Below are positions 18,197 to 27,206 of a stretch of 64,000 nt of DNA, one piece after another. Both the position numbers and the translations under genes were made by a program. Positions within the stretch are counted from its first letter, which is position 1, and each line of letters begins with the position of its first letter. Below the pieces are notes generated by a model. It was given only the letters and a program-made list of their open reading frames with translations. It had not been told where the DNA came from and ran no database searches. The DNA is from Bin80 sp965220365 (GTDB taxonomy: Bacteria > Bacteroidota > Rhodothermia > Rhodothermales > Bin80), in assembly GCA_965220365.1 (NCBI GenBank), contig OZ244823.1, positions 2,108,001 through 2,172,000 on the forward strand. The letters are read 5' to 3'.

Positions 18197-19546
18197 ATGA
18201 CTAAGTTTTTTCAATTTTTCACCCTGTTGTTATTGATCGCTACACCTGTTTCAGCGCAGGAAGTTCGCGGCGTGTACGTCGCTAACCAAGGCAATTTTTC
18301 TGATTTTAATGGCTCGATTACATGGCACGATTTATCAACCGGGCAGACAGGGGAGATTGACGTTTTCAATCTTGCCCAAAGCATCACGCTACACGGTGAT
18401 TTTGGCTATGTCGCATCAAATACATCGCACAATGTAGATATCCTGGACTTATCCACTAACATGCGTGTCGGCCAGATTCCTGGAGTGTCCGGCCCCCGGT
18501 ATATCAGCGTAGTTGATCAAAACAAAGCCTACGTATCTGCTGATCACGTATTTGGGCGGTCTGCGGACAAAGTTAAGGTACTGGATCTGCAGTCGCAGAC
18601 TGTGTCCGGCTCTGTAGACGTAGGCTCCAAGCCTGAGGACATTGCCGTGGTGGGAAACCGTGCATTCGTGGCCAACTCTGGGTGGGGAAATGACTCTACG
18701 CTCACGGTTATTGACATCCAGACCGATACAGTAATTGAAACGATTGATTTGGGGTGTGATGGTCCTCGGCACCTTGAAGTTGACCGGCAGGGCGATCTCT
18801 GGGCGTTTTGTAACGGAAAGACGGTCTATAACGCGGATTTCACCGCGGTACTCGAAAGAACCAGCGGTGCGGCTGTCGTACTGAATCCGCAGACCGGTGA
18901 CATTCTGAATCGCATTGACTTCAGCCACCAAGTCGGTGCAAGTGCCTCGGGCCAAGATTCCTATTACAGCCCTGAGAGCGAAGAAATATTTCTGATTCGT
19001 AGTGACAGCGCAATGGTACTGGTTTTTGATACCGCCACAAACATGTACAAGGAGTCTATGACCTTCTCGGGAGCCGAGGGAGTAGGTGGTCTGGCCTACG
19101 ATGCGACTGCGCGTCTGTTCTATATCGGCCGGATCGTAAGCTTTATAGAACCGGGATTCGTTCAAATCGCAAATCGGGATGACCTGTCAGAGGTTGGTCG
19201 ATTCGCCGCGGGAATTGGTCCGGCACATTTGGCCTTGCATAAGTCTCCCCGTGTCACAGCCACGGATGGGGTTGACCTATCACAAGTCGTAGGGTTGTTT
19301 CCGGCCTATCCAAACCCCTTTAATAATTCTACCACACTCACTTTTGCGCTTGATCGGGCCCATCAGGTGTCTCTGACAATTTATGATGCATTGGGTCGTG
19401 AGGTTGCCCGTCCAGTGTCCGGTTTGCGGGCGGCCGGAGAGCATCGCGTTGTATGGGAGGCAGACCAGTTGCCAGCAGGGACTTATTTCAGCCGGTTGAT
19501 CATTGACGGTCAGATATCCACTGGAACGCTTGTGCGGACTCATTAA
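18197..19546 (+). CDS. YVTN/YncE-like beta-propeller with T9SS sorting domain (possible BtuG-like B12-binding protein)
   Basis: The 449-residue product has a signal peptide (LLLLIATPVSAQ). Residues about 25-350 are repeated strands with YVTN-like features (VYVANQGNFSDFNG, VDILDLSTNMRVGQI, AFVANSGWGNDSTLTVIDI), compatible with a seven-bladed propeller. The C-terminus carries a T9SS sorting domain, from FPAYPNPFNNSTTLTFAL to PAGTYFSRLIIDG. In Bacteroides, BtuG is a surface seven-bladed propeller that binds B12 very tightly and caps BtuB, and is encoded beside it. Placement 13 bp after btuB under a B12 riboswitch makes the same role plausible here, with T9SS anchoring instead of a lipid. This is inference; no B12-contact residues were identified. 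Confidence 0.8.
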   Translation: MTKFFQFFTLLLLIATPVSAQEVRGVYVANQGNFSDFNGSITWHDLSTGQTGEIDVFNLAQSITLHGDFGYVASNTSHNVDILDLSTNMRVGQIPGVSGPRYISVVDQNKAYVSADHVFGRSADKVKVLDLQSQTVSGSVDVGSKPEDIAVVGNRAFVANSGWGNDSTLTVIDIQTDTVIETIDLGCDGPRHLEVDRQGDLWAFCNGKTVYNADFTAVLERTSGAAVVLNPQTGDILNRIDFSHQVGASASGQDSYYSPESEEIFLIRSDSAMVLVFDTATNMYKESMTFSGAEGVGGLAYDATARLFYIGRIVSFIEPGFVQIANRDDLSEVGRFAAGIGPAHLALHKSPRVTATDGVDLSQVVGLFPAYPNPFNNSTTLTFALDRAHQVSLTIYDALGREVARPVSGLRAAGEHRVVWEADQLPAGTYFSRLIIDGQISTGTLVRTH

Positions 19547-20267
19547 TCGTATCCGTACGAAAATCTCCCAGCACCCCGATGAACCTCCAACAATGCGCAC
19601 AAATCACATGACGGGTTCTCTCAGTAATTGGGTCCCTCACAGGGATGTGTGAAAGAGTTATGCAGATAAACTGGCTGCATCAGTCAGTAAACGTAGGAAG
19701 CGATTCGAGAGAATGTACCTTCACTTGCTCGAAAATATCATTCTGAACTAGGCTGATGACATAGCTGTTGTACCAAGAAGAATGTATACTGTCTACGGCT
19801 GTGGCCGTAGCTGGAGGATAACCACTAGCGACAGTTCGATCCACCAAATTATTTGCTAGAGGCTCAGTTGGTTAATTCTGAGATTGCCCGTAAATAGTCG
19901 TTCGAGAAAGGAATCGACTGGGTTTGTTCAATTTCCAGTTATGACGACGGATATAAGCGGACGATTAGCATGCGACCAGCACATCAATCAACTCTGAGAG
20001 AAAAAGGATATTAGTTGAATCGGTCAGGATAAATTGACTATTTCTTTGGTGACGATCTACTGACAACTTGAGTAGTCGAAACAGCTCTGGGACAAGTTGA
20101 ATTTCAGAGAGAGCAGGTGGAACGTAGCTTGAAGCTTCACGCAAGAAAGGATGCGAGAAATTCTTCATATGGGCTTGATTCGGCAGTCCCCTCTTTGGTT
20201 GCAAGTCGACAAGACAGAACCTTTTACAGATAACCGTGAGGTTGAAGGATCGATGCCTGAAACCCGA
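19547..20267. other. Gene-poor region with a decayed ATPase gene
   Basis: No intact gene is supported over about 720 bp. The minus strand from about 20168 to 19864 holds a broken ATPase fragment, listed separately. CTACGGC and GGCCGTAG near 19793-19812 could form a short hairpin of unknown meaning. Nothing else was recognised. Confidence 0.6.
19864..20168 (-). pseudogene. Remnant of an AAA_14/DUF4143-type ATPase
   Basis: The fragment reads LSEIQLVPELFRLLKLSVD, then SQFILTDSTNILFLSELID, which matches the Walker-B and sensor region of DUF4143-family ATPases (typically LDEIQRxPELFxxLKxxVD and RFILTGSxxLLLL). After a frameshift the sequence continues in another frame as MLIVRLYPSS, a stop, then LEIEQTQSIPF, corresponding to the family's RLYPLSQ-EIE segment. 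The catalytic DE is changed to SE, and no N-terminal Walker A or C-terminal domain remains. It is a degraded fragment, not a working gene. Confidence 0.65.
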
Positions 20268-21095
20268 TCAGAAGTAGAAAATTGTTTTTATCGAAAATCC
20301 AGTTTCACTTCCGTCAAGCGATATGGGAACCCTGGCTTCCTCCTCCGAAAAAGCTCCCCACTCTTCTTCTCCATACTGTGTGTGGTATACTTCGCCGCGG
20401 ATTCCTAACCTATCTCCGATCATTTTTTCAATTCCCCCACCGACAGTCAATGTGTAGAATGTTTCGTCGTGGGAGTCCGTACCTGAATCAAATTCTCCTG
20501 GCCCGCAAAATTCAAGTGGATTAAAGCAGCCGTTGTAGTTGACAGTTAAATCCGCATCCAAGCGGCGTACTCTGCCGAGAACATATACACTGGTACCCGG
20601 GCCAAGAAGCGAAACCATAAACGAGGGGCTCACATGGAGCATCAACGTAGCACCATAGCTGTTTTTTCTCTCCACACTCCACTCATCGGGCCAAGCCTCA
20701 CCATACTGGTTTCTACTATTGGATTGCCCGTCTCCAGGAAACGTACCGTTTGCCGTGCCACTGTGGAGTTGCACATCAATCTCAAGGCCTATTTCAAAGG
20801 TGTTGTCTGGGTCCAAATCTAGGCGGTAGCCGACAAGAAACCCCGTACTAAGACCTGCTTCGCTCGCCGAAGCGCTCGTGTTGTAGATATTTCCTCTCTG
20901 CAAATAATTTGTCGGTACATCTGTATTGTCCACGGTTTTTGCGTGTTCAAAGCTAACGTGCTCAACTCCGCCGAAGGTGCCTACATAGAAACTGCTGTTC
21001 TGTGCAACCGCGACCTCAGAAACACCGACCATCATCGCAATCGCGATCATTATGCTCCCAAAATCTGTTTTCTGATCTCTGGATATTCTACTCAT
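20268..21095 (-). CDS. Outer-membrane beta-barrel protein
   Basis: The 275-residue product has an N-terminal hydrophobic segment (IMIAIAMMVGVSEVAVAQ) that acts as a signal peptide after a charged start. The mature part alternates glycine- and aromatic-rich strands (SFYVGTFGGVEHVSF, TGFLVGYRLDL, YTLTVGGGIEKMIG, LGIRGEVYHTQYG) and ends with a terminal Phe (FSIKTIFYF), a hallmark of barrel proteins recognised by the BAM complex. Size suggests an eight- to ten-stranded OmpA/OmpW-like barrel. A CFNPLEFC segment could form a disulphide in a loop. Function unknown. It ends opposite a non-coding region and starts 45 bp from the metE-like gene's stop, so the two may share a transcript. Confidence 0.78.
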   Translation of the reverse strand: MSRISRDQKTDFGSIMIAIAMMVGVSEVAVAQNSSFYVGTFGGVEHVSFEHAKTVDNTDVPTNYLQRGNIYNTSASASEAGLSTGFLVGYRLDLDPDNTFEIGLEIDVQLHSGTANGTFPGDGQSNSRNQYGEAWPDEWSVERKNSYGATLMLHVSPSFMVSLLGPGTSVYVLGRVRRLDADLTVNYNGCFNPLEFCGPGEFDSGTDSHDETFYTLTVGGGIEKMIGDRLGIRGEVYHTQYGEEEWGAFSEEEARVPISLDGSETGFSIKTIFYF

Positions 21096-21140
21096 GGTTT
21101 CTCGTCACTCAATTCGAGTCATAATGCTTTTATACAGTTG

Positions 21141-22154
21141 CTATATTCCCAATTCAGATCTAACTATACGTGTACCTTCAACGAGGGCATGCAGCTTTGC
21201 GCGCGCCGCCCAGCGTGCAGTTTCACTGAAACCACAGTCTGGGGCGAGCACCAATTGTTCCGCAGGTACATGTTGTAACACCTGGCGAATTCGATCAGCA
21301 ACAATCTCTGGCGTTTCAATAAAGTAGTTTTTGACGTCAATGACACCAGCTGCCACTTTTTGCCCATTGGCTGCAATCTGGCCAGCTAGATTCAATTCTA
21401 CCATCTCCCTGTTGGCAAATTCCAGGTGTATTTCCTGTGCTGCGATATCAAGGATCTCGGGGAAGAGGGGAGCATACGTACGATGTGCAACCGGTCGGCC
21501 GAGATAGTTGCCAAAACATAGATGAAGGGCGATTTCTGCTTCGACACCCTCAACGCTCCGATTAAAGAGTTCAACATATTTATCGGATGAACCCTTATGA
21601 ACTGCAGCGGAAGGTTCGTCTAGTTGAATAAAAGTAGCCCCGGCTTCAACTACAGCCTTCAGGTCAGCATTGATGATTTCGGAAAAGCGGGCAGCCACCG
21701 CCATACGGTCTTCATAAATTCCCCCACTCTTGATCCGTCCTGCGAGTGTGAAGGGGCCAGGGCAGGTGACCTTTAGAGGTCGATCGGTGCGAGTACTTGC
21801 ATAAAGAAACTCGTCAATCAATCCAAGTCCACTGGGTGCTGAAAATGGTTCTACAGCTTCATAGCGCTCGCGCTGGTCCTGTCCTCCCGGTCCCAGTTTC
21901 CGAAGTGGTTCAAGAGGACGTAACCCATCCAGTCGCCCATAAAAGTCGGCGGTAAAGAAGCCAAATCGACGCATTTCCCCGTCACTCACGATATCAATAC
22001 CTGCTTCTTCCTGGTCTCGGAGTGCCATGTCCACCGCATCATCAAGTGTCTCCTTAACATCCAATGGGCCATATTCGCCGCGTTTCATCGCTTCAGTTGA
22101 GCTAATGAGCCAGGATGGGATGGCATAGCTACCGATTACACTAGTCTTCAGCAT
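21141..22154 (-). CDS. Core MetE-type (B12-independent-fold) methionine synthase homologue
   Basis: The 337-residue protein corresponds to the C-terminal catalytic half of MetE, without the N-terminal duplicate. The zinc site is visible: His and Cys in ALHLCFGNY, Glu in HLEFANREM and Cys in LAPDCGFSET. DGEMRRFGFF and QLDEPSAAVH are further family motifs. Full MetE takes the methyl group from methyltetrahydrofolate-polyglutamate. Short core-MetE proteins have been proposed to use other methyl donors, including methylated corrinoid proteins, so the donor is open. It lies in a region rich in B12 genes but shows no riboswitch upstream. Confidence 0.85.
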   Translation of the reverse strand: MLKTSVIGSYAIPSWLISSTEAMKRGEYGPLDVKETLDDAVDMALRDQEEAGIDIVSDGEMRRFGFFTADFYGRLDGLRPLEPLRKLGPGGQDQRERYEAVEPFSAPSGLGLIDEFLYASTRTDRPLKVTCPGPFTLAGRIKSGGIYEDRMAVAARFSEIINADLKAVVEAGATFIQLDEPSAAVHKGSSDKYVELFNRSVEGVEAEIALHLCFGNYLGRPVAHRTYAPLFPEILDIAAQEIHLEFANREMVELNLAGQIAANGQKVAAGVIDVKNYFIETPEIVADRIRQVLQHVPAEQLVLAPDCGFSETARWAARAKLHALVEGTRIVRSELGI

Positions 22155-22436
22155 TATGTAAGAATTTATTGTATGAAGCGGAAGTTACTGGAATTTTAGG
22201 AAACTCTAAAAGGGGAAGGCAATTTGGGATGATTTTGGATGGACCTAAAATATTGCTGAAAATCGTGCAATGGCAGAGTGTGCGTGTCCATACACAACTT
22301 AGACATAGTTTAGAATATACATGGCCATAACTATTACAGGATTATGTATATTACGGACTACCGTGGCTGCAATTCGAAATTAGAGAATAGTTTGGACTGC
22401 AGCCTTATAACGCCTGTAACTAAATCACGAAATCAC

Positions 22437-24353
22437 ATGTACAGAAACATTTTACTATTCTTTTCTCTTTTCCTTTTCTGCACGGCACCTGTAGTTGCTC
22501 AAAAAGTCGATTTTGAGTGGCAACCCAGCCAGTCAGAGGGATATGCTGGTGCGATATTGGGCATTACCTACGAGGCACCTGCTTACATACCTGGTCTCCA
22601 GTCTGGTGCCAGAAGTATTGCTGGCCCGGTTGATTTGGATGGTGACGGGCAAATGGAGGTTGTTCTCAGCGATTATTCAGGGGGGGGGCGCGTGCATGTA
22701 CTTGAAAGTGTTGGCGTAGACACTTGGGAGTTGATTTATTCCTCCCCACCGCTGGAGCCTACTTCAGGAACTTCAAATAATGCTAGAGGAGTCGGGGCGG
22801 GAGATCTAGACGGAGATGGTATGGGAGAGATTTTTGTTATGGTAGGACATGGGATCGCTGATACAAATATCGTCAGATCGATCATTCCTGGGCCCCGGCT
22901 TGCTGCCATGGAAGCTACGGGTGACAATGAATTTGGTGCATTACCAGATTTATGGGATTTTGATGGAGAGGTTCCAAATCGGTTCAGGACTGAACAGATC
23001 AATATGGCCGATGTGGATGGAGATGGCATTCAAGAGTTACTCTGGGCAAATAATGGGAATAATACATTTGACAACTGGTATGTCGTGACCGCAACCGGAC
23101 TTGGTTCGGGGTTTGCAACATGGACCCAAGAAGCGAGATGGAGTAGTCGGACCTCGGAAGATTTTGATCCGGTCAATCGCGGAGGTGGAAGTCCCTACGA
23201 GATCCTTCCGGCCGATTTAGATGGAGACGGAAGCTACGAGCTCGTGTTGCAGACTTGGAACAATCTGAATTTTTCTAATATTGATGTGACGGGACCAGAT
23301 ATGTATGTAAGCCCATCCGGGGATCATGCCTTTGCAAAATTAGGGCCTGGTGATACCGTCTCCTTGTTTGGATGCACGGCAGTGGATATGGATATGAACG
23401 GAGACGATGAGGTTTATTGCCCAGATTTTAACACAAGAAATCTTGCACTTATCAATTATGAGACTGGCGAGAACGTATTGGAGATTCGTCACACCCCCGA
23501 TACAACGGGCGCCGACATAAGTATGAACAATGCGGTCTACCCAATCGTTGAGGAGTCAATAGGATGGGGAATCACTTCAGGTGATATCGATATGGATGGG
23601 ATTCCAGAATTGATTGGCACAGGTCCAGGTTATCCTTCATCCTCTTGGGAAGCTGGGACTGCCCCCAGATGGGTCACAATAGTAGATTTCAGTGGTGAGG
23701 GAGATGTAGAAGATCCGGCCAATTATTCGGTACGGAATATTGAATTCCCGGTTCCTTCCGAGTTGATGTTTACTACGGTCAATCGTGACAGTGCGGGAAC
23801 CATGACGACTTATCTTGAAGGATCGGGTGGAGCTGCACACCAATTTGCTTACCTCGGAGACGTAGATGGGGATGGCGCCAATGAGGTTGCAATGACTTTT
23901 CAAGCGGTCTCCGACAGTGTTTTTGTGATCAGCGAGGTATTCAATCCGGACGACTCTACCTACACCAGAACAGTAACGGAGCGGGGGCCCAATCCGCATC
24001 GGGTGATTATGCGCGTTCTCTCAGGCGATGGAATCTCTACACGGATTTCACATGACAGGGTAATTATTCCCACTGATTTTGTGCTGCATTCGAATTACCC
24101 CAATCCGTTCAATCCATCCACGACATTCTCATTTACGCTTCCACTGGACAAGCGTATCAGTGTCAGAATTTATGATATGACGGGACGCCTAATTCGAACG
24201 CTGATCAATGACGAACACTATGCCGAGGGTACGCACTCCGTTGATTGGAATGGACTTGGGGATAGTGGGATGGCAGTTGCAAGTGGCCAGTATATCTACA
24301 CCTTGGAGTGGGGCCAGTTCAGACATGCAAGACGTATGGTTCTTGTAAAGTAG
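22437..24353 (+). CDS. Secreted FG-GAP/VCBS-repeat protein with T9SS sorting domain
   Basis: The 638-residue product has a signal peptide (NILLFFSLFLFCTAPVVAQ). Repeated acidic motifs of the D-x-D-G-D-G type (VDLDGDGQMEVV, GDLDGDGMGEIF, ADVDGDGIQELL, ADLDGDGSYELV, DIDMDGIPELI, GDVDGDGANEVA) recur roughly every 60 residues and mark an FG-GAP/integrin-type calcium-binding propeller. The C-terminus is a classic T9SS sorting domain: LHSNYPNPFNPSTTFSFTLP, YDMTGRLIRTL and the AEGTHSVDWNG segment. It is therefore exported and attached to the surface; the ligand is unknown. Of the in-frame starts, the ATG at 22437 sits right before the signal peptide. A strong hairpin follows the stop. Confidence 0.88.
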   Translation: MYRNILLFFSLFLFCTAPVVAQKVDFEWQPSQSEGYAGAILGITYEAPAYIPGLQSGARSIAGPVDLDGDGQMEVVLSDYSGGGRVHVLESVGVDTWELIYSSPPLEPTSGTSNNARGVGAGDLDGDGMGEIFVMVGHGIADTNIVRSIIPGPRLAAMEATGDNEFGALPDLWDFDGEVPNRFRTEQINMADVDGDGIQELLWANNGNNTFDNWYVVTATGLGSGFATWTQEARWSSRTSEDFDPVNRGGGSPYEILPADLDGDGSYELVLQTWNNLNFSNIDVTGPDMYVSPSGDHAFAKLGPGDTVSLFGCTAVDMDMNGDDEVYCPDFNTRNLALINYETGENVLEIRHTPDTTGADISMNNAVYPIVEESIGWGITSGDIDMDGIPELIGTGPGYPSSSWEAGTAPRWVTIVDFSGEGDVEDPANYSVRNIEFPVPSELMFTTVNRDSAGTMTTYLEGSGGAAHQFAYLGDVDGDGANEVAMTFQAVSDSVFVISEVFNPDDSTYTRTVTERGPNPHRVIMRVLSGDGISTRISHDRVIIPTDFVLHSNYPNPFNPSTTFSFTLPLDKRISVRIYDMTGRLIRTLINDEHYAEGTHSVDWNGLGDSGMAVASGQYIYTLEWGQFRHARRMVLVK

Positions 24354-24363
24354 TGTGAACTAT

Positions 24364-24400
24364 GCCAGATGGAAGGAATGAGTAACCCCTTCCATCTGGC
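24364..24400 (+). terminator. Strong hairpin after the FG-GAP gene
   Basis: A perfect 13-bp stem, GCCAGATGGAAGG pairing with CCTTCCATCTGGC, encloses an 11-nt loop just after the stop at 24353. No T-run follows, so it may stabilise the mRNA end or act as a weak terminator before the next operon. Confidence 0.55.
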
Positions 24401-24458
24401 CAGCTCAAGGGATAAGTTGGTTGTGAGGATCGCTCGTGTTGTGAATCTCTGATAGTAC

Positions 24459-27206
24459 ATGCACAAGCTTTTGAGTCTCGTATTCCTGACCTGTCTTTGG
24501 TATATGCCTGCGTTGGGGCAGGGGAAGGTTTCTGGACATATAGAGGATGCAGGTACCGGAGAGGAGCTCATCGGAGTTGCGGTTCTTATTGAAGGCACTG
24601 GGCGTGGTACCACCACAGATGTGGAAGGGAACTATGTATTACTTAACCTGCGTCCCGGATCCTATACGCTCGTATATTCTTACATCGGCTACCAGGGTCA
24701 GCGCATCACGGATATCCAGGTTACCAGTGGTCAGACTACTCGGATTGACGTTAAACTCAATCAGGCAGTCATTGAAGGGGAAGAACTGATCGTTCAGGCT
24801 GAGCGTCCTTTGGTCCAGAAGGATTTGACAGCGTCAAAAAAAACGGTGATTGCCGAAGAGATTGAAGCACTTCCCGTGGAGAGCCTCTTTGGGGTACTCG
24901 CCACAACTGCGGGCGTAACCACCGGAGCAAGTGGAGAGCTGCATGTACGTGGGGGACGCAGTAATGAGATTTCCTATTTGGTAGATGGGCTTGCCGTCAG
25001 CAATCCATTCAATACCAATGGGATCAATACACGTGTGGCGATTGATGCTATAGAAGAGCTGACAGTAATCTCTGGTGCCTTCAACGCGGAATATGGGAAG
25101 GCAATGTCTGCAGTTGTCAATCTGGTAACCAAAGAGGGTGGAGAGAAATATGAAGGATCAGTCACCGCTTACGGAGGAGACTATCTGACGCGAAATGACG
25201 ACCTGTTTCTTTTGCCCAAAGGAATAAATCTCAGTTCCACGACCATAGAAGGATCCCTGAGTGGCCCCATCCCCTTGGGTCCCCGATTACGGTTCTTGGT
25301 TTCCGGGAGGTACGATAATAGCGACGGTCATCTGTACGGGATACGGCAGCATTTGCCGAGTGACTCAGCGAATTTCAACAGCACCCCGTGGTACTATGAA
25401 ATCCATGGTAATCCTTGGTGGGATTACGCGGACAGTACGATCACCCTCCCTGATGGGAGTGTGGTTGGAGGGAGGGGGCTTGCACTTCCCGATGAGCGTG
25501 TAGCAATGAACCCGAGTGAGCGGTTCAATGTGCTCTCGAAATTGACGGCTAGACCAACGAACAATACACAGTTGGAGTATTCATATCTGATTGATAACAG
25601 CAAGGCGAAAGGATTCAGTTTTGGGTACAGGTATAATCCCGATGGGGTGGCCAGTAATCAACGCCGGAATCAAAATCACAGTTTGCACTTTACGCATACT
25701 CTGAATACCCGAACATTCTACACCGTCAAGCTCTCTTGGGCCAAGGCCTCGTATGAGTACTTTCTTTATGAAGATCCATTTGATCCTCGTTACGTCAAGG
25801 ATATTGGAGGGATTGGTGGGGGCAATGTCACAGGTTTTCCGGGAAACAATTATCTCTTTGGGGGGAACCAAAAATCCCATATCTACGAGGATTCTCAGTC
25901 CCTTCGCGGTAAGGCAGACTTTACGCGCCAGTTCGGGATCACACACGAAGTAAAGGCTGGCATCGAGGTTCAGCAGCACAGCCTGAGTCGCCAGAATTTT
26001 GTTGTACTCTACGATGGCAACCGGTATTTAGAACCCACGGTTGAGCCGGTAGACAACCCTTCCCACGACCGTTATGATGATCAGAAAGTCCTTGAATTGA
26101 GTGCATACGCTCAGGACAAGCTTGAATTTGACAACTTCATCATTAATGCAGGGTTGCGATTTGAGCGCTTTGATCCGAACGGCACCTATATCCCAGACCT
26201 GTTTAACCCTCAGGGAGATTTAGGCCAAGCATCAACCAAAAACTTGTTACTTCCTCGCCTTGGAGTCTCATTTCCGATCACGGAACGTGGGATCATTCAT
26301 TTTTCCTATGGACACTTTGCGCAAATGCCCTCCTTGCGTAATCTATATGTAAATCCAGAATTTGAATTTCCCAAGGGGAGCGCGCCAACCTTCGGAAACA
26401 CAAACCTGCGCCCTGAACGAACCGTGCAATATGAGTTTGGAGTGCAGCAGCAAATTGGTGAGTTATTGGCAATTCATTTGACGGGGTATTTCAAAAACAT
26501 ACGGGACTACATGGCACTGCAGCTCGTGCGCCACTCTACGATTGCCGGAGAAGATCTATACAATATTTACCTGAACAAGGCATACGCGAATGTGACCGGG
26601 CTTACCGTTTCCTTGACCAAGCGCCGGGCGCGCGACGGATTTCTGTCTGCCACGCTGGATTACACGTTCCAGATTGCAGAAGGAAGCGATGACGATGCGA
26701 ATCGGTTTTTCTTTAATCGGTTATCGGGCCGGGAGAATGAGTTGGAGGTGGTTCCACTGACCTTTGATCAACGCCATGTGATCTCTTCCACGGTGACTTT
26801 ATCGCGTTCCAGAAGACTGGGGCTCTCGTTCAGTGGTCAGTTCGCTACAGGCTACCCATACTCGCCGTTAATTTTGGATCAGAATGTAGACCTGCCCACA
26901 CGCAGCGGACGCAAGCCGGCGAAATTGGATATAGATGTACACTTGTTCAAAGAGTTTAATGTGATCAATGTGCCGATCCGCGCCTTTGTAAAGGTCTTCA
27001 ATCTGTTGGATCGCTTGAACGAAAACTTTGTCTTTAACGATACGGGTCGTGCAACCTACTCACTGTCAGCACAGCGGAATCTTCATGCCACATGGGAACC
27101 AAATTATCATCTTCCGGGTGTCCGTACCCTCGAAGAATATGATACACGGCCACATTGGTACTCTTCTCCACGTCAGGTACGAGCCGGTCTAACGGTTTCC
27201 TTCTAA
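24459..27206 (+). CDS. TonB-dependent receptor with carboxypeptidase-regulatory-like N-terminal domain
   Basis: The 915-residue outer-membrane receptor starts with a signal peptide (LLSLVFLTCLWYMPALGQ). Residues 23-105 form a carboxypeptidase-regulatory-like domain (GKVSGHIEDAGTGEELIGV, then GNYVLLNLRPGSYTL), as in SusC-type receptors. The plug contains VRGGRSNEISYLVDGLAVSNP and ISGAFNAEYGKAMSAVVNL. The barrel contains FSYGHFAQMPSLRNL and a terminal strand QVRAGLTVSF. The transported substrate is unknown. Its stop overlaps the next start by one base (TAATG), beginning a four-gene operon with a large secreted protein, a PorV-like barrel and an amidase. Confidence 0.92.
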   Translation: MHKLLSLVFLTCLWYMPALGQGKVSGHIEDAGTGEELIGVAVLIEGTGRGTTTDVEGNYVLLNLRPGSYTLVYSYIGYQGQRITDIQVTSGQTTRIDVKLNQAVIEGEELIVQAERPLVQKDLTASKKTVIAEEIEALPVESLFGVLATTAGVTTGASGELHVRGGRSNEISYLVDGLAVSNPFNTNGINTRVAIDAIEELTVISGAFNAEYGKAMSAVVNLVTKEGGEKYEGSVTAYGGDYLTRNDDLFLLPKGINLSSTTIEGSLSGPIPLGPRLRFLVSGRYDNSDGHLYGIRQHLPSDSANFNSTPWYYEIHGNPWWDYADSTITLPDGSVVGGRGLALPDERVAMNPSERFNVLSKLTARPTNNTQLEYSYLIDNSKAKGFSFGYRYNPDGVASNQRRNQNHSLHFTHTLNTRTFYTVKLSWAKASYEYFLYEDPFDPRYVKDIGGIGGGNVTGFPGNNYLFGGNQKSHIYEDSQSLRGKADFTRQFGITHEVKAGIEVQQHSLSRQNFVVLYDGNRYLEPTVEPVDNPSHDRYDDQKVLELSAYAQDKLEFDNFIINAGLRFERFDPNGTYIPDLFNPQGDLGQASTKNLLLPRLGVSFPITERGIIHFSYGHFAQMPSLRNLYVNPEFEFPKGSAPTFGNTNLRPERTVQYEFGVQQQIGELLAIHLTGYFKNIRDYMALQLVRHSTIAGEDLYNIYLNKAYANVTGLTVSLTKRRARDGFLSATLDYTFQIAEGSDDDANRFFFNRLSGRENELEVVPLTFDQRHVISSTVTLSRSRRLGLSFSGQFATGYPYSPLILDQNVDLPTRSGRKPAKLDIDVHLFKEFNVINVPIRAFVKVFNLLDRLNENFVFNDTGRATYSLSAQRNLHATWEPNYHLPGVRTLEEYDTRPHWYSSPRQVRAGLTVSF

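Noticed and set aside
18449..19165. 238-codon minus-strand frame
   Set aside because: Antisense to the propeller gene; low-complexity translation with no motifs.
22155..22436. Second B12 or SAM riboswitch upstream of the core MetE
   Set aside because: None of the conserved aptamer motifs is present on either strand.
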